Positions 16,473 through 24,869 of a DNA stretch of 64,000 bases are shown in pieces. Made by a program: the position numbers and the translations under genes. Origin of the DNA: Pseudomonas sp. PH1b (GTDB lineage Bacteria > Pseudomonadota > Gammaproteobacteria > Pseudomonadales > Pseudomonadaceae); the NCBI RefSeq assembly GCF_000633395.1, contig NZ_AYMU01000004.1:372001-436000 (forward strand), read 5' to 3'. The stretch's first letter is position 1; each line of letters begins with the position of its first letter. Below the pieces are notes generated by a model, which worked only from the letters and a program-made list of their open reading frames with translations, had not been told where the DNA came from and ran no database searches.

Positions 16473-17900
16473 ATGAGCGTTTTTGCGCAACAGCAACGCA
16501 AATGGTGGGCATTGCTCGGTGTGAGCATCGCCAGTTTTCTCGGCTGTGTGGATTTCACCATCGTCAACACCGCGTTACCGGCCCTGCAGGCCGACCTCGG
16601 GGCCTCGGTGGACGCCCTGCAATGGGTGATCAACGGCTTCATCCTGGCGCTGTCGAGCTTCATGGTGCTGGTGGGGCGCCTGGCGGACCTGCACGGACGC
16701 AAGCGGGTGCTGTTCATTGGCCTGGCGGTGTTCGGCCTGGCTTCCCTGGCAGCCGGGCTGGCGGGGCAGATCGACACCCTGATCGGTGCCCGGGTGCTCC
16801 AGGGCCTGGCCTGTGCGGTGCTCTACACCGCCTCGGGAGCGATTGTCTCCAGTACCTTCGACACTGCCGAACAGGGCCGGGCCTTCGGCGTGCTGTTCGG
16901 GGTCAACGGCGTGGGGCTGGCGGTCGGCCCGGTGTTGGGCGGGCTGATTACCAGTGCGTTCGGCTGGCAGTGGATCTTCCTCATCAACGTGCCATTCGTA
17001 CTGTTGAGCCTGGCTATCTGCAGCTTCAGCGTGAAGGAATCGCGGGCGGGCGAAGCCGGTGCGCGGCTCGACGGCTGGGGCGCGCTGCTGTTGCTGATCG
17101 GCTTGCCAAGCCTGGTGCTGGTGATCGTCCAGGGCGGCGTGTGGGGCTGGGGCTCGAACCTGACCCTGGGCCTGGTCGCCGTGGCAGTGCTGGCCCTGGG
17201 GGCGTTCCTGCTGGTGGAGCAACGGGTCGCGGCGCCGATCATCGACCTCAAGCTGTTCGCCAACCGACGTTTTGTCGCCGCCGTGACGGCCAGCTTCGGC
17301 TTGGCGCTGTTCTACTGCGTGGCGTTTTTCGTCATGCCGCTGTACCTGGCGCAGATCCGTGGTGAAAGCCTGCAGGCCAGCGGCCTGTTGCTGTTGCCCA
17401 CCACCCTGGGGGTGGCGCTGCTGTCGCCGCTGGTGGGGCGCCTGGTGGACCGCAAGGGCCCGGCGCTGCTGATCAAGACCGGGCTGCTGCTGTTTGTGCT
17501 GTCGGCGTTGTTGCAGGCCGGTTTCGATCGCCAGACCTCGTTGCCTTACCTGCTGGGCGCCTTTGTCGTCATGGGCCTGGGCTGGGCGAGCATTCTCGGG
17601 CCATCGACGGTGCTGGGGATCTCCTCGGTGCCCCAGGACGTGGGCTCGGTGGCCATGGGCTCGCTGATGACCCTGCATAACGTCGGCGGCGGCATCGGGC
17701 TGGCGCTGGGGGTGGGCTTGTTCCACCATTTTTCCGCGACGCCGCCGGATGATGCCCAGCAGGCCTTTCTCAACGGTTATCGCGCAGTGATGGGGTTCCT
17801 GGCGCTGGCGATGCTGTTGGCCTGGGCGGCCGTCAGCCTGTTGCTGCGCACGGCCCCGGTGCCGCTGCCGACGGCCGAGGAGGGCGCCAGCCGTGGCTGA
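16473..17900 (+). CDS. MFS drug exporter, DHA2 (EmrB/QacA) family
   Basis: A 475-residue transporter with about 14 hydrophobic segments. It shows DHA2 hallmarks: LGCVDFTIVNTALPAL in TM1, the motif A-like GRLADLHGRKRVL, and the motif C-like FGVNGVGLAVGPVLGG. ATG 16473 has an AAGGAGTTTCC leader. It would use the proton gradient to export a small molecule. Placed 144 bp after the cyclodipeptide synthase on the same strand, it is a good candidate for product export or self-protection. Its 3' end overlaps the monooxygenase start by 8 bp. Confidence 0.92.
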   Translation: MSVFAQQQRKWWALLGVSIASFLGCVDFTIVNTALPALQADLGASVDALQWVINGFILALSSFMVLVGRLADLHGRKRVLFIGLAVFGLASLAAGLAGQIDTLIGARVLQGLACAVLYTASGAIVSSTFDTAEQGRAFGVLFGVNGVGLAVGPVLGGLITSAFGWQWIFLINVPFVLLSLAICSFSVKESRAGEAGARLDGWGALLLLIGLPSLVLVIVQGGVWGWGSNLTLGLVAVAVLALGAFLLVEQRVAAPIIDLKLFANRRFVAAVTASFGLALFYCVAFFVMPLYLAQIRGESLQASGLLLLPTTLGVALLSPLVGRLVDRKGPALLIKTGLLLFVLSALLQAGFDRQTSLPYLLGAFVVMGLGWASILGPSTVLGISSVPQDVGSVAMGSLMTLHNVGGGIGLALGVGLFHHFSATPPDDAQQAFLNGYRAVMGFLALAMLLAWAAVSLLLRTAPVPLPTAEEGASRG

Positions 17901-19245
17901 GCGCGGCGGGCAGATGGGGCTGGGGGCCTTTCTCTCCGGCTCTGGCGCCCATGGCGGCAGTTGGCGCCATCCCCAGGCGGATGCCGATGCCTCGCTGAAT
18001 TTCCAGCGCTACCGGCATTACGCGCAAACCCTGGAGCGCGGCTGCTTCGATGCGCTGTTTCTCAATGACAACGTGGCGGTGGGCGACCTCGATCCACGGG
18101 TCCTGGCCCACAGTTCCTACAGCTTGCGCTGGGATCCGCTGACCCTGTTGCCGGCCCTGGCGGTGGTGACTCGGCATATCGGCCTGATCGCCACCGCCAG
18201 CACCTCCTTCAACGAGCCCTACAACCTGGCGCGCAAGTTCGCTTCCCTGGATCACCTGAGCCAGGGGCGTGCCGGCTGGAACCTGGTCACGGGGCTGATC
18301 GGCGGCGAGAACTTCAATTACCCCGAGCCGCCAAGCCATGCCGAGCGCTATGCCCGTGCCGAGGAGTTTTTCGATGTGGTCAGCGGCCTGTGGGACAGCT
18401 GGGCCGACGATGCCTTCCCCCGGGACAAGGCCAGCGGCCATTGGCTCGACCCGCAAAGGATGCACCTGCTTGAGCACCGAGGCCGGCATTTCCAGGTGCA
18501 GGGCCCGTTGAATGCGCCGCGGCCGCTGCAGGGCTGGCCGCTGATTGCCCAGGCCGGCTCATCGGGGCCGGGCTGCGAACTGGCGGCACGCTGCGCCGAA
18601 CTGGTGTTCACCGCCCAGACCGAGCTGCCACAGGCCAGGCAGTTCTATGCCGAACTCAAGGAACGACTTCCCGCTTATGGGCGCCATGCCGGGCAGTTGA
18701 AAATCTTCCCCGGCATCGCCCCGACCGTAGGCCGGACCTTCAACGAGGCGCAGGAAAAGTACCAGCAGCTGCAGGAGCTGCAGGACCCGCAGGCACAGCT
18801 CAAGGCGCTGTCCTATCTGCTGGACCTGGACATCGACCTGTGCGCCTGGCCCCTGCAGGCCCAGGTGCCGCTGCTGGAGGACGTGGCTCCCACCGATCGG
18901 CACAAGAGCCGCCGGCAACTGGTGGTGGACCTGATCCGCCGGGAACGGCCGACCCTGGCGCAGTTGCTGCGCAGCCTGTCCGCCAGTGGGCACAAGGTCA
19001 TGGTGGGGACCCCGGGGCAGATCGTCGATGAGATGGCCACCTGGTACGAGGAATACGCTGCCGATGGCTTCAATGTGCTGTTCACCCATTTACCGGGGGC
19101 CATCGACGATTTTGTCCATTTGATCACCCCCGAGCTGCAACGCCGGGGCCTGTTTCGCCAGCGCTATACGGGACGCAGCCTGCGGGAACATCTGGGGCTG
19201 GCCCGGGTGGAGAACCGTTTTTTCAGCCACCAGGGCAATGGCTGA
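17893..19245 (+). CDS. Luciferase-like flavin monooxygenase (NtaA/SnaA/DszA type)
   Basis: A 450-residue FMNH2-dependent monooxygenase of the nitrilotriacetate/desulfurization family. Characteristic segments are GSWRHPQAD, DALFLNDNVAVGD, LDHLSQGRAGWNLVTG and PEPPSHAERYARAEEF. The GTG start at 17893 overlaps the MFS stop; an ATG at 17914 is an alternative. The family oxidises C-N or C-S bonds and needs a flavin reductase, not seen here. Coupling to the exporter suggests both act on one compound, perhaps the cyclodipeptide or an organosulfur substrate. Confidence 0.86.
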   Translation: MAERGGQMGLGAFLSGSGAHGGSWRHPQADADASLNFQRYRHYAQTLERGCFDALFLNDNVAVGDLDPRVLAHSSYSLRWDPLTLLPALAVVTRHIGLIATASTSFNEPYNLARKFASLDHLSQGRAGWNLVTGLIGGENFNYPEPPSHAERYARAEEFFDVVSGLWDSWADDAFPRDKASGHWLDPQRMHLLEHRGRHFQVQGPLNAPRPLQGWPLIAQAGSSGPGCELAARCAELVFTAQTELPQARQFYAELKERLPAYGRHAGQLKIFPGIAPTVGRTFNEAQEKYQQLQELQDPQAQLKALSYLLDLDIDLCAWPLQAQVPLLEDVAPTDRHKSRRQLVVDLIRRERPTLAQLLRSLSASGHKVMVGTPGQIVDEMATWYEEYAADGFNVLFTHLPGAIDDFVHLITPELQRRGLFRQRYTGRSLREHLGLARVENRFFSHQGNG

Positions 19246-19308
19246 ATGGCCGAAAGGGTCTTTACTCTCAAGGCGCAACGCCCATCGATCAAGACCAGGA
19301 GCAGCATG

Positions 19309-19647
19309 ATGTCCGGATGGTATGAGTTGAAGAAAAGCAGCAACGAGCAGTTTCGTTTCGTGCTCAAGGCAGCCAATGCCGAGACCATTCTCACCAGCGA
19401 GCTGTACACCACTCGCGCCGCGGCCGAGAACGGCATCGCCTCGGTGCAGGCCAACAGCCCACTGGAGGAGCGCTACGAGCGCAAGAGCGCCAAGGATGGC
19501 AAACCCTATTTCAACCTCAAGGCGGCCAATCACCAGATCATCGGCAGCAGTGAAACCTACTCGTCCGACGCGGCCCGGGAGAAAGGCATCGCCAGCGTCA
19601 AGGCCAACGGCCCGAGCCACAACATCAAGGACCTGACTGCCGTTTAG
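19309..19647 (+). CDS. yegP: YegP family protein (two DUF1508 repeats)
   Basis: A 112-residue cytosolic protein made of two DUF1508 repeats, each with a Gly-Trp/Phe-x-Leu strand and a hallmark segment (ANAETILTSELY, then AANHQIIGSSETY). It aligns along its whole length with E. coli YegP as I recall it. ATG 19309 is chosen because MSGWYELKKS is the family start and AGGAG lies 7 bp upstream; the frame continues to 19246 without support. Function unknown. Confidence 0.88.
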   Translation: MSGWYELKKSSNEQFRFVLKAANAETILTSELYTTRAAAENGIASVQANSPLEERYERKSAKDGKPYFNLKAANHQIIGSSETYSSDAAREKGIASVKANGPSHNIKDLTAV

Positions 19648-19671
19648 GCGCGGCTCGACACACCCTCGACA

Positions 19672-19705
19672 GCACAAAGCCCGGACCAGCGTTCGGGCTT
19701 TGTGC
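19672..19705. terminator. Hairpin after yegP
   Basis: A perfect 12-bp inverted repeat, GCACAAAGCCCG / CGGGCTTTGTGC, separated by 10 nt, 24 bp after the yegP stop. It lacks a long T run, so termination is likely but not certain. Confidence 0.65.
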
Positions 19706-19916
19706 ATGCAGTGGGTGTTGCACAAGCACCAGGCGTTCGCCCCGGAGGCCGAGCGAGGGACGCGTATTGTGATCTGGGAGGCCGCCAGCCGATTGGCGAC
19801 TGAATTATGGCGAAATGCCATCGTTTGCATTATCCTCCGCGCCCGTCATCGGGCGCTCGGCCGGCCTGGCGCGCGGGTTGACGCTATCGATCATTGTCCA
19901 AGGGATCTGCGACCTC

Positions 19917-20561
19917 ATGATTCGCCCTCTCGTATTACTCGCCGCGTTGCTGGCGTTGAGCGGTTGCTACAGCCTGCCTTCCACGAAAGTTGCCGAGAGC
20001 ATGCGCCCCGACTCGCAGTCGGGGGTGGCCTATGTGGTGGGGGTGGTCGGCATCTGGCCGAAGGCAGTGCACACCGCCCACGAACAGATGCTGCTGATTC
20101 GCCCGCGGGGCGGTGACGGGTTCGCCTCGGCGCGCTTGTACAACCAGGTCTACGGCCGCACGCCACGGGATGTGCGCGAGACCTGGCACGGCATCGGCAG
20201 CCTGTTCGTGATGCCGCTCAAACCCGGGCGCTACGAGATCTACAACCTGCACTTCGACCGCGGCAACGCCACCGCCTGGAGCCGCGAAGACTTCTCCATC
20301 CCCTTGGAACTGGAAGCCGGCAAGGCCTATTACCTGGGTGATTTCCGCGCCGGCTGCCTGTCGGCGTCGGGAGCCAAGTGCGTGTTTCTGCACAGCGACC
20401 ACTTGGAGCGCGACGCCGCTCTGGTGCGCGCCAAATACCCGCAGGTGCCGAGCCTGCAACGGGTCGATCTGCAGAAGATGGAGCAGGTCACGTCGTTGAT
20501 CGTCGAGGAGCAGGGGCCCAAGGCGTCGATGCTCAAGGCCATGCTGTCGGGAGATCTGTAA
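19917..20561 (+). CDS. Lipoprotein of unknown function
   Basis: A 214-residue predicted lipoprotein. ATG 19917 gives a signal peptide ending in the lipobox LSGC (MIRPLVLLAALLALSGC). The mature part has a beta-rich pattern (GRYEIYNLHFDRGNATAWS, LEAGKAYYLGDF) reminiscent of DUF2846-like carrier domains, but I do not assign it firmly. It shares one base with the next lipoprotein gene (TAATG), so the two form an operon and probably act together at the envelope. Confidence 0.8.
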   Translation: MIRPLVLLAALLALSGCYSLPSTKVAESMRPDSQSGVAYVVGVVGIWPKAVHTAHEQMLLIRPRGGDGFASARLYNQVYGRTPRDVRETWHGIGSLFVMPLKPGRYEIYNLHFDRGNATAWSREDFSIPLELEAGKAYYLGDFRAGCLSASGAKCVFLHSDHLERDAALVRAKYPQVPSLQRVDLQKMEQVTSLIVEEQGPKASMLKAMLSGDL

Positions 20562-21094
20562 TGCGCAATCAGTTGTGGTTGTTGATGGTGCTGATGCTGG
20601 GGCTTGGCGGTTGCCAGACCAGCCACAGTCTCAAGCCGGCCGAGGTGGATTACCAGCAGCGCTTGCCGGCGATCAACGTCAGTGTGATGGGGGCCATCCC
20701 TGCCGGCCTGATCCGTGACGAACTGCGTCGTCGCGGCACCTTCGAGCAAGTACAGCCGGGGTTCAGTGCCGATGGCTACAACGTGATCGTGATGGCCAGC
20801 AGTGATTACTTTGGCTGGCAGAACATTCCCATGGGGCTGCTCAGTGCGATGACCTTGTTTATCGTGCCGGGCCGGGCCACTTGGGACAGCCAGGTGCTGT
20901 TCCATGTCAGCCGCGGTGACCAGGAAGTGGCCAGGTATCGGGTCAGCAATCAGACCCGTTCCTGGCGCGGCTGGGCCAACCCCGATGGTGGCCAATACCA
21001 GCATGTGCGGCGCATCACCGACGACTTCATTGCGCAGATGCTGCAGGACCCGCAGTTCAAGGCCCAGGCCCCGGTGGCGCTGAACAGTCACTGA
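20561..21094 (+). CDS. Lipoprotein of unknown function
   Basis: A 177-residue predicted lipoprotein with lipobox LGGC at residues about 15-18 (MRNQLWLLMVLMLGLGGC). Later there is one hydrophobic stretch (IPMGLLSAMTLFIVPG). Its ATG overlaps the stop of the preceding lipoprotein gene, implying coupled translation. No family was recognised. A strong terminator follows. Confidence 0.8.
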   Translation: MRNQLWLLMVLMLGLGGCQTSHSLKPAEVDYQQRLPAINVSVMGAIPAGLIRDELRRRGTFEQVQPGFSADGYNVIVMASSDYFGWQNIPMGLLSAMTLFIVPGRATWDSQVLFHVSRGDQEVARYRVSNQTRSWRGWANPDGGQYQHVRRITDDFIAQMLQDPQFKAQAPVALNSH

Positions 21095-21119
21095 GCCACG
21101 CTTGAATGCGGCCCATGCC

Positions 21120-21156
21120 AAAGCCCGGACGGCGTCAGCCGTCCGGGCTTTTTTTT
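21120..21156 (+). terminator. Rho-independent terminator
   Basis: A GC-rich stem AAGCCCGGACGGC / GCCGTCCGGGCTT with a 4-nt loop followed by a run of T residues. It ends the lipoprotein operon, and on the other strand it also lies just after the DapA-like gene. Confidence 0.93.
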
Positions 21157-21163
21157 CAGGAAA

Positions 21164-22051
21164 TCAACCCAGGGTCTGCAGCAGCGTCTGCAACTGTTGG
21201 CGACCGCCCTCGTTCAGCGGGAACACCGGCTTGCGCGGCTCGCCGGTGGGCAGCCCGGTCAGTTCCAGCCCGGCCTTGACCGTGGCCGGCAAACCGCCCT
21301 TGAGGATGAAGTCCAGCAGCGGCAACTGGCGGTAGAACAGCGCCCGGGCGCGATCCAGGTCGTTGCTCAGCACGGCCTGATAAAGGTCGAGATTGAGCTG
21401 CGGGATCAGGTTCGCCGCCGCGGTGCACCAGCCGCTGGCACCGGCAGCGAAGGCTTCCAGGGCCAGGGGGTTGCAGCCGTTGTAGAACGGCACCTGGCCT
21501 TCGCCCAGCAGTTGCAGCTTGTGCATGCGCTGGATGTCGCCGGTGCTTTCCTTGACCAGGGTGACGTTTTCCACGGCGTGGAAGATCTTCAGGATCAGCT
21601 CCACCGACATGTCGGTGCCACTAGTGGCCGGGTTGTTGTAGAGCATGATCGGCACGCCGATGCTGGCGCCGATGGCCTGGTAGTGAGCGAGGATCTCGGC
21701 TTCGCTGAGCTTCCAGTAGGAGGCCGGCAGCACCATCACCACGTCGGCGCCCTTGGCTTCGGCGAAACGCGCACGGCGGATGGCCTTGGCGGTGGTCAGG
21801 TCGGAAACGCTGACGATGGTCGGCACGCGCTTGGCCACCCGGCGGATGCTGAATTCAGCGACCTGGTCCCACTCGGCGTCGCTCAGGTAGGCGCCTTCGC
21901 CGGTGCTGCCCAGGGGGGCGATGGCGTGTACCCCGGCGTCGATCATGCGGTCGATGGAGTGCCCGAGGGCGTCCAGGTCGAGGCCTTCGCCCTGGGCGCT
22001 GAACGGGGTGACGGTGTAGCCGATGATGCCGTGGATCTTGGATGTGGACAT
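21164..22051 (-). CDS. Dihydrodipicolinate synthase (DapA) family lyase
   Basis: A 295-residue class I aldolase/lyase of the DapA/NanA/YagE superfamily. Active-site segments are present: GSTGEGAYLS (Thr pair region), LYNNPATSG (Tyr) and LVKESTGD (Schiff-base Lys, about residue 162). ATG 22051 is preceded by AGGAG. It is unlikely to be the housekeeping DapA, since it is encoded 32 bp after a class II aldolase-like gene with a divergent XRE-cupin regulator. A catabolic 2-oxoacid aldolase role is inferred; substrate unknown. Confidence 0.88.
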   Translation of the reverse strand: MSTSKIHGIIGYTVTPFSAQGEGLDLDALGHSIDRMIDAGVHAIAPLGSTGEGAYLSDAEWDQVAEFSIRRVAKRVPTIVSVSDLTTAKAIRRARFAEAKGADVVMVLPASYWKLSEAEILAHYQAIGASIGVPIMLYNNPATSGTDMSVELILKIFHAVENVTLVKESTGDIQRMHKLQLLGEGQVPFYNGCNPLALEAFAAGASGWCTAAANLIPQLNLDLYQAVLSNDLDRARALFYRQLPLLDFILKGGLPATVKAGLELTGLPTGEPRKPVFPLNEGGRQQLQTLLQTLG

Positions 22052-22083
22052 GGTGCAACTCCTGCAAGGCATAAGGGGGTGGA

Positions 22084-22866
22084 TCAGTTCAGGCAGTCGG
22101 CGTGTTTTTTCAGGTTTTGCCGAGCGTAGTAGTTGAAGGCGGCGCCGTGGCGCTTGGGCTTGGAGATCCAGTCGTGGGCTTCACGGCCCAGTTCAGGGCG
22201 GATCGGCTTGATGGTGCCGGCGGCCATGGCCAGCAGTTGCAGCTTGGCCGCACGCTCGATCAGTTGAGCGATCACGCAGGCTTCCTCGATGCTTGCGCCG
22301 GTGGACAGCTGGCCGTGGTGGGAAAGCAGGATCGCGCGCTTGTCCCCCAGGGCGGCGGAGATGGTTTCACCCTCCTCGTTGCCCACCGGCACCCCCGGCC
22401 AGGGCTCGAGGAAGGCGCAGTCCTCGTACAGCGGGCAGAGGTCCATGTGCGAGACCTCGAGCGGCACTTCGAGCATCGACAGGGCGGCGACGTGGGTCGG
22501 GTGAGTGTGGATGATGCAGTTCACGTCCGGGCGAGCGCGGTACACCCAGCTGTGGAAGCGGTTTGCCGGGTTGGGCATGCCGTGGCCTTCCAGGACTTCC
22601 AGGTCTTCGTTGACCAGCAGCAGGTTGCTGGCGCTGATTTCATCGAAGCCCAGGCCCAGTTGCTGGGTGTAGTAGGTGCCGGGTTGCGGGCCGCGGGCGG
22701 TGATCTGCCCGGCGAGGCCGGAGTCATGACCGTTCTCGAACAGAATGCGGCAGGTGAGGGCCAGCTTTTGCCGGTCGGTCCACGTATTATCCGCCAGGGT
22801 ATTTTGCATCTGGGTCAGGGCTTGCTTGACCAGTTGGTCTTTGGGCAATGCTAATGTCTTGGCCAT
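22084..22866 (-). CDS. Class II aldolase/adducin family protein
   Basis: A 260-residue class II aldolase/adducin-fold protein with putative metal-binding histidines in IIHTHPTHVAAL (about residues 119-130) and ILLSHHGQLSTG. It is the first gene of a two-gene minus-strand operon with the DapA-like lyase. It differs in sequence from the other class II aldolase near the window start. Substrate unknown; a shared catabolic step with the DapA-like enzyme is the working idea. Confidence 0.87.
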   Translation of the reverse strand: MAKTLALPKDQLVKQALTQMQNTLADNTWTDRQKLALTCRILFENGHDSGLAGQITARGPQPGTYYTQQLGLGFDEISASNLLLVNEDLEVLEGHGMPNPANRFHSWVYRARPDVNCIIHTHPTHVAALSMLEVPLEVSHMDLCPLYEDCAFLEPWPGVPVGNEEGETISAALGDKRAILLSHHGQLSTGASIEEACVIAQLIERAAKLQLLAMAAGTIKPIRPELGREAHDWISKPKRHGAAFNYYARQNLKKHADCLN

Positions 22867-22948
22867 ATCGGGGTCCTTTGACTGGGGTGCGATGGACGTC
22901 GGATCTGCAGCTCACCCGCTGCTTGCAAGGTTGTTGGGTGAGCGCTAA

Positions 22949-22982
22949 TGACACTTAAGAGGCTATATGACACTTTGTGTCA
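22949..22982. promoter_or_regulatory. Candidate operator of the XRE-cupin regulator
   Basis: In the 162-bp divergent gap there is a perfect 15-bp inverted repeat, TGACACTTTGTGTCA (22968-22982). It is preceded 19 bp upstream by a direct half-copy, TGACACTT (22949-22956). This spacing and symmetry are what a dimeric XRE regulator would bind, so autoregulation and control of the aldolase operon are likely. Confidence 0.6.
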
Positions 22983-23028
22983 TTGGCAGGCACCAATCGT
23001 TGTTTCCTTGATGGATTAATCGCTGCGC

Positions 23029-23571
23029 ATGTCTATCCGTTTGAAATTACTGAGAAAAAAACTGGGCGTGACCCTGGAGGCCCTGGCCGAAAAATCCGGG
23101 ATGACCAAGAGCTACCTGTCGAAAGTCGAGCGCGGCTTGAACACGCCGTCGATTGCCGCGGCGCTGAAACTGGCCAAGGCGCTGAACGTCAAGGTCGAGG
23201 AATTGTTCGCCGAGGACAGCATCAGCCTCGACAGCTACAGCCTGGTGCGCCATGACGAGCGCCAGTCGCTGGCGGCCGACGGCCAGGCCCCGGGCTACGC
23301 GGTGCTGGCCCATCAGGTCAGCGAGCGCAACCTGTTGCCGTTCATCATCTACCCGGCCCGGGAATTCAGCGACAAGACCTTCAAGGAGCACCTGGGGGAG
23401 GAGTTCCTGTTTGTCCATGAAGGCCAGGTGGAAGTGGACTTCATGAACGAGCGGGTGATTCTCAACCGTGGCGACGCGCTGCACTTCAACGCCCAGAAGC
23501 CCCATCGCATCCGTTCCCTGGGGGACGAGCAGGCGCAGTTGCTGGTGGTGGTGCACAGCAGCGAGGAATGA
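23029..23571 (+). CDS. XRE family regulator with C-terminal cupin sensor domain
   Basis: A 180-residue regulator. The N-terminal XRE helix-turn-helix (residues 2-58, MTKSYLSKVERG as recognition region) is joined to a cupin domain (about residues 105-175, with HLGEEFLFVHEGQVEV and LNRGDALHFNAQKPHRI). Such proteins sense small catabolites in the cupin pocket. It is divergent from the class II aldolase/DapA-like operon, its likely target. Confidence 0.92.
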   Translation: MSIRLKLLRKKLGVTLEALAEKSGMTKSYLSKVERGLNTPSIAAALKLAKALNVKVEELFAEDSISLDSYSLVRHDERQSLAADGQAPGYAVLAHQVSERNLLPFIIYPAREFSDKTFKEHLGEEFLFVHEGQVEVDFMNERVILNRGDALHFNAQKPHRIRSLGDEQAQLLVVVHSSEE

Positions 23572-23637
23572 TTCCGGCGGCTAGGCACGCAGCCCAGCCT
23601 GTAGCCGCTGACGGTGAGCCGCGCCGAAGGGCCGGCA

Positions 23638-23674
23638 GGCGACTGGCGCAACGATGTTTGTCGTTGCAGTCGCC
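23638..23674. terminator. Hairpin between convergent genes
   Basis: A long inverted repeat GGCGACTG...CAGTCGCC, with inner CAACGA/TCGTTG pairing, lies between the regulator (plus) and the DUF4917 gene (minus). T runs are short, so it is a probable bidirectional terminator only. Confidence 0.55.
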
Positions 23675-23692
23675 GTTTGGAAGGGCCGGGGC

Positions 23693-24721
23693 TCAGCGCT
23701 CCACCGGCACCGCCAGCGACGGGTTGCCCAGGGCGTGGCTCCTGGCATCGAAGAAGCGCAGGGTCAGCCCCAGGCCTTCGAACAGTTTGCTGTAGTGGCG
23801 CTTCTGGTGCTGGATGAAGGCCGCGCTGCGCGGGTAGATGGAGATCGCCAGGGTGCCTGCGGCGGATTGGCGGATGGCCTGCACCAGGTGCTCATCCTGG
23901 GGGCCGAGGTTGTGGCCGAAGATGCACAGGGCGCCGCGATGATCCTGCAACTGCTGGTAGCAGAACGATAGATAGTCCGAGCTGCGCAGGGTCTTGAGCT
24001 TGTCCGCCAGCGGCCCTTCGTTGATGAACAGCGGCACGTCGTCCAGGGTCTTGAGGGTGTTGTTGATGGCAAAGCTGCCCAGCAGGGTGCCTTCGGTGGA
24101 GGTCAGCTTGCGCGCACTGCCGTCCAGGTTGCGCACCAGGTGCAGGCCGCCGTGCAGGTAGAGGATGCGCGTCTGCCCGCTGCTGGCGGCGCCCAGTTCG
24201 AAGGCCGGGTCGGCGCCATGGAACAGGTCGCTGAGCCCTTCGGGCTGATGCTGCACTGCCCAGTAGTTGAGCAGGTCGTAGTTGCTGGTGAACACCGTGG
24301 GGTAGCGGCGCAGCTCCTGGTTGATCGCCGCCAGGCTGGCCGGTTGCACCAGGCGCCAGGGGATGTGCACGGCATGCACGGTATTGATCAGGGCTTCCTT
24401 GATCGCGTAGTAGCGGTTGCGCGGTGCCGCCGAGCTGACGGCCAGGGCCTTGTTGACCCGGCTGGTGGTCTTCAGGGCCCCCAGCACCTGTTCGAAGCTG
24501 CGGGTCTGCAGGGCGTCGAACACGCTGAGTTCGGATTGCCCCAGGGGTTTTTCTTCCACGGTGCGGGCGTTTTCGAACAGCGAGTCGTAGGCAAAGTCTT
24601 CCCACACGGCGCGGCTGGCGCCGTTGCCGATCAGCAGGCCACTGAACGGAGTGCTTTCGCGCAGGGCGTTCCAGTCTTCAAGTTCGGCGTCAAATTCCTG
24701 GAAATCCATCATCGCGGTCAT
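23693..24721 (-). CDS. SIR2-like protein (DUF4917 family)
   Basis: A 342-residue protein resembling DUF4917. It carries motifs of SIR2-like NAD-binding proteins in the right order: LLIGNGASRA (about residue 30), FTSNYDLLNYW (about 145), ILYLHGGLHL (about 185) and CIFGHNLGPQDEHL (about 280). SIR2-like proteins of this type often hydrolyse NAD in phage defence, but the role of DUF4917 is unknown. ATG 24721 is preferred over TTG 24730. No obvious partner gene is adjacent. Confidence 0.75.
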   Translation of the reverse strand: MTAMMDFQEFDAELEDWNALRESTPFSGLLIGNGASRAVWEDFAYDSLFENARTVEEKPLGQSELSVFDALQTRSFEQVLGALKTTSRVNKALAVSSAAPRNRYYAIKEALINTVHAVHIPWRLVQPASLAAINQELRRYPTVFTSNYDLLNYWAVQHQPEGLSDLFHGADPAFELGAASSGQTRILYLHGGLHLVRNLDGSARKLTSTEGTLLGSFAINNTLKTLDDVPLFINEGPLADKLKTLRSSDYLSFCYQQLQDHRGALCIFGHNLGPQDEHLVQAIRQSAAGTLAISIYPRSAAFIQHQKRHYSKLFEGLGLTLRFFDARSHALGNPSLAVPVER

Positions 24722-24869
24722 CGGTCTCAAGGCAGAAGGTATTCAGGGCGCCGACTTTATCACGACGGACCCTTGAGCCAGATCAACAACGCCCGTGACC
24801 GATCGGTCGATCCTGTCGGGCAAAGCCTGAATCGATATCCACATCGGGCATTCGCCTGGAGATTTCCTC

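Noticed and set aside
14798..19245. Bicyclomycin biosynthetic cluster
   Set aside because: Only one 2OG oxygenase and no P450 are present, while the bicyclomycin cluster needs five such oxygenases plus a P450; the exporter is also of a different subfamily.
19700..20116. 138-codon open frame overlapping the first lipoprotein gene
   Set aside because: Lower coding quality than the lipoprotein frame, which has a clear lipobox start at 19917.
21164..22051. Housekeeping dapA (lysine biosynthesis)
   Set aside because: The context is a catabolic-type operon with a class II aldolase and XRE-cupin regulator; only the general superfamily motifs are shared.
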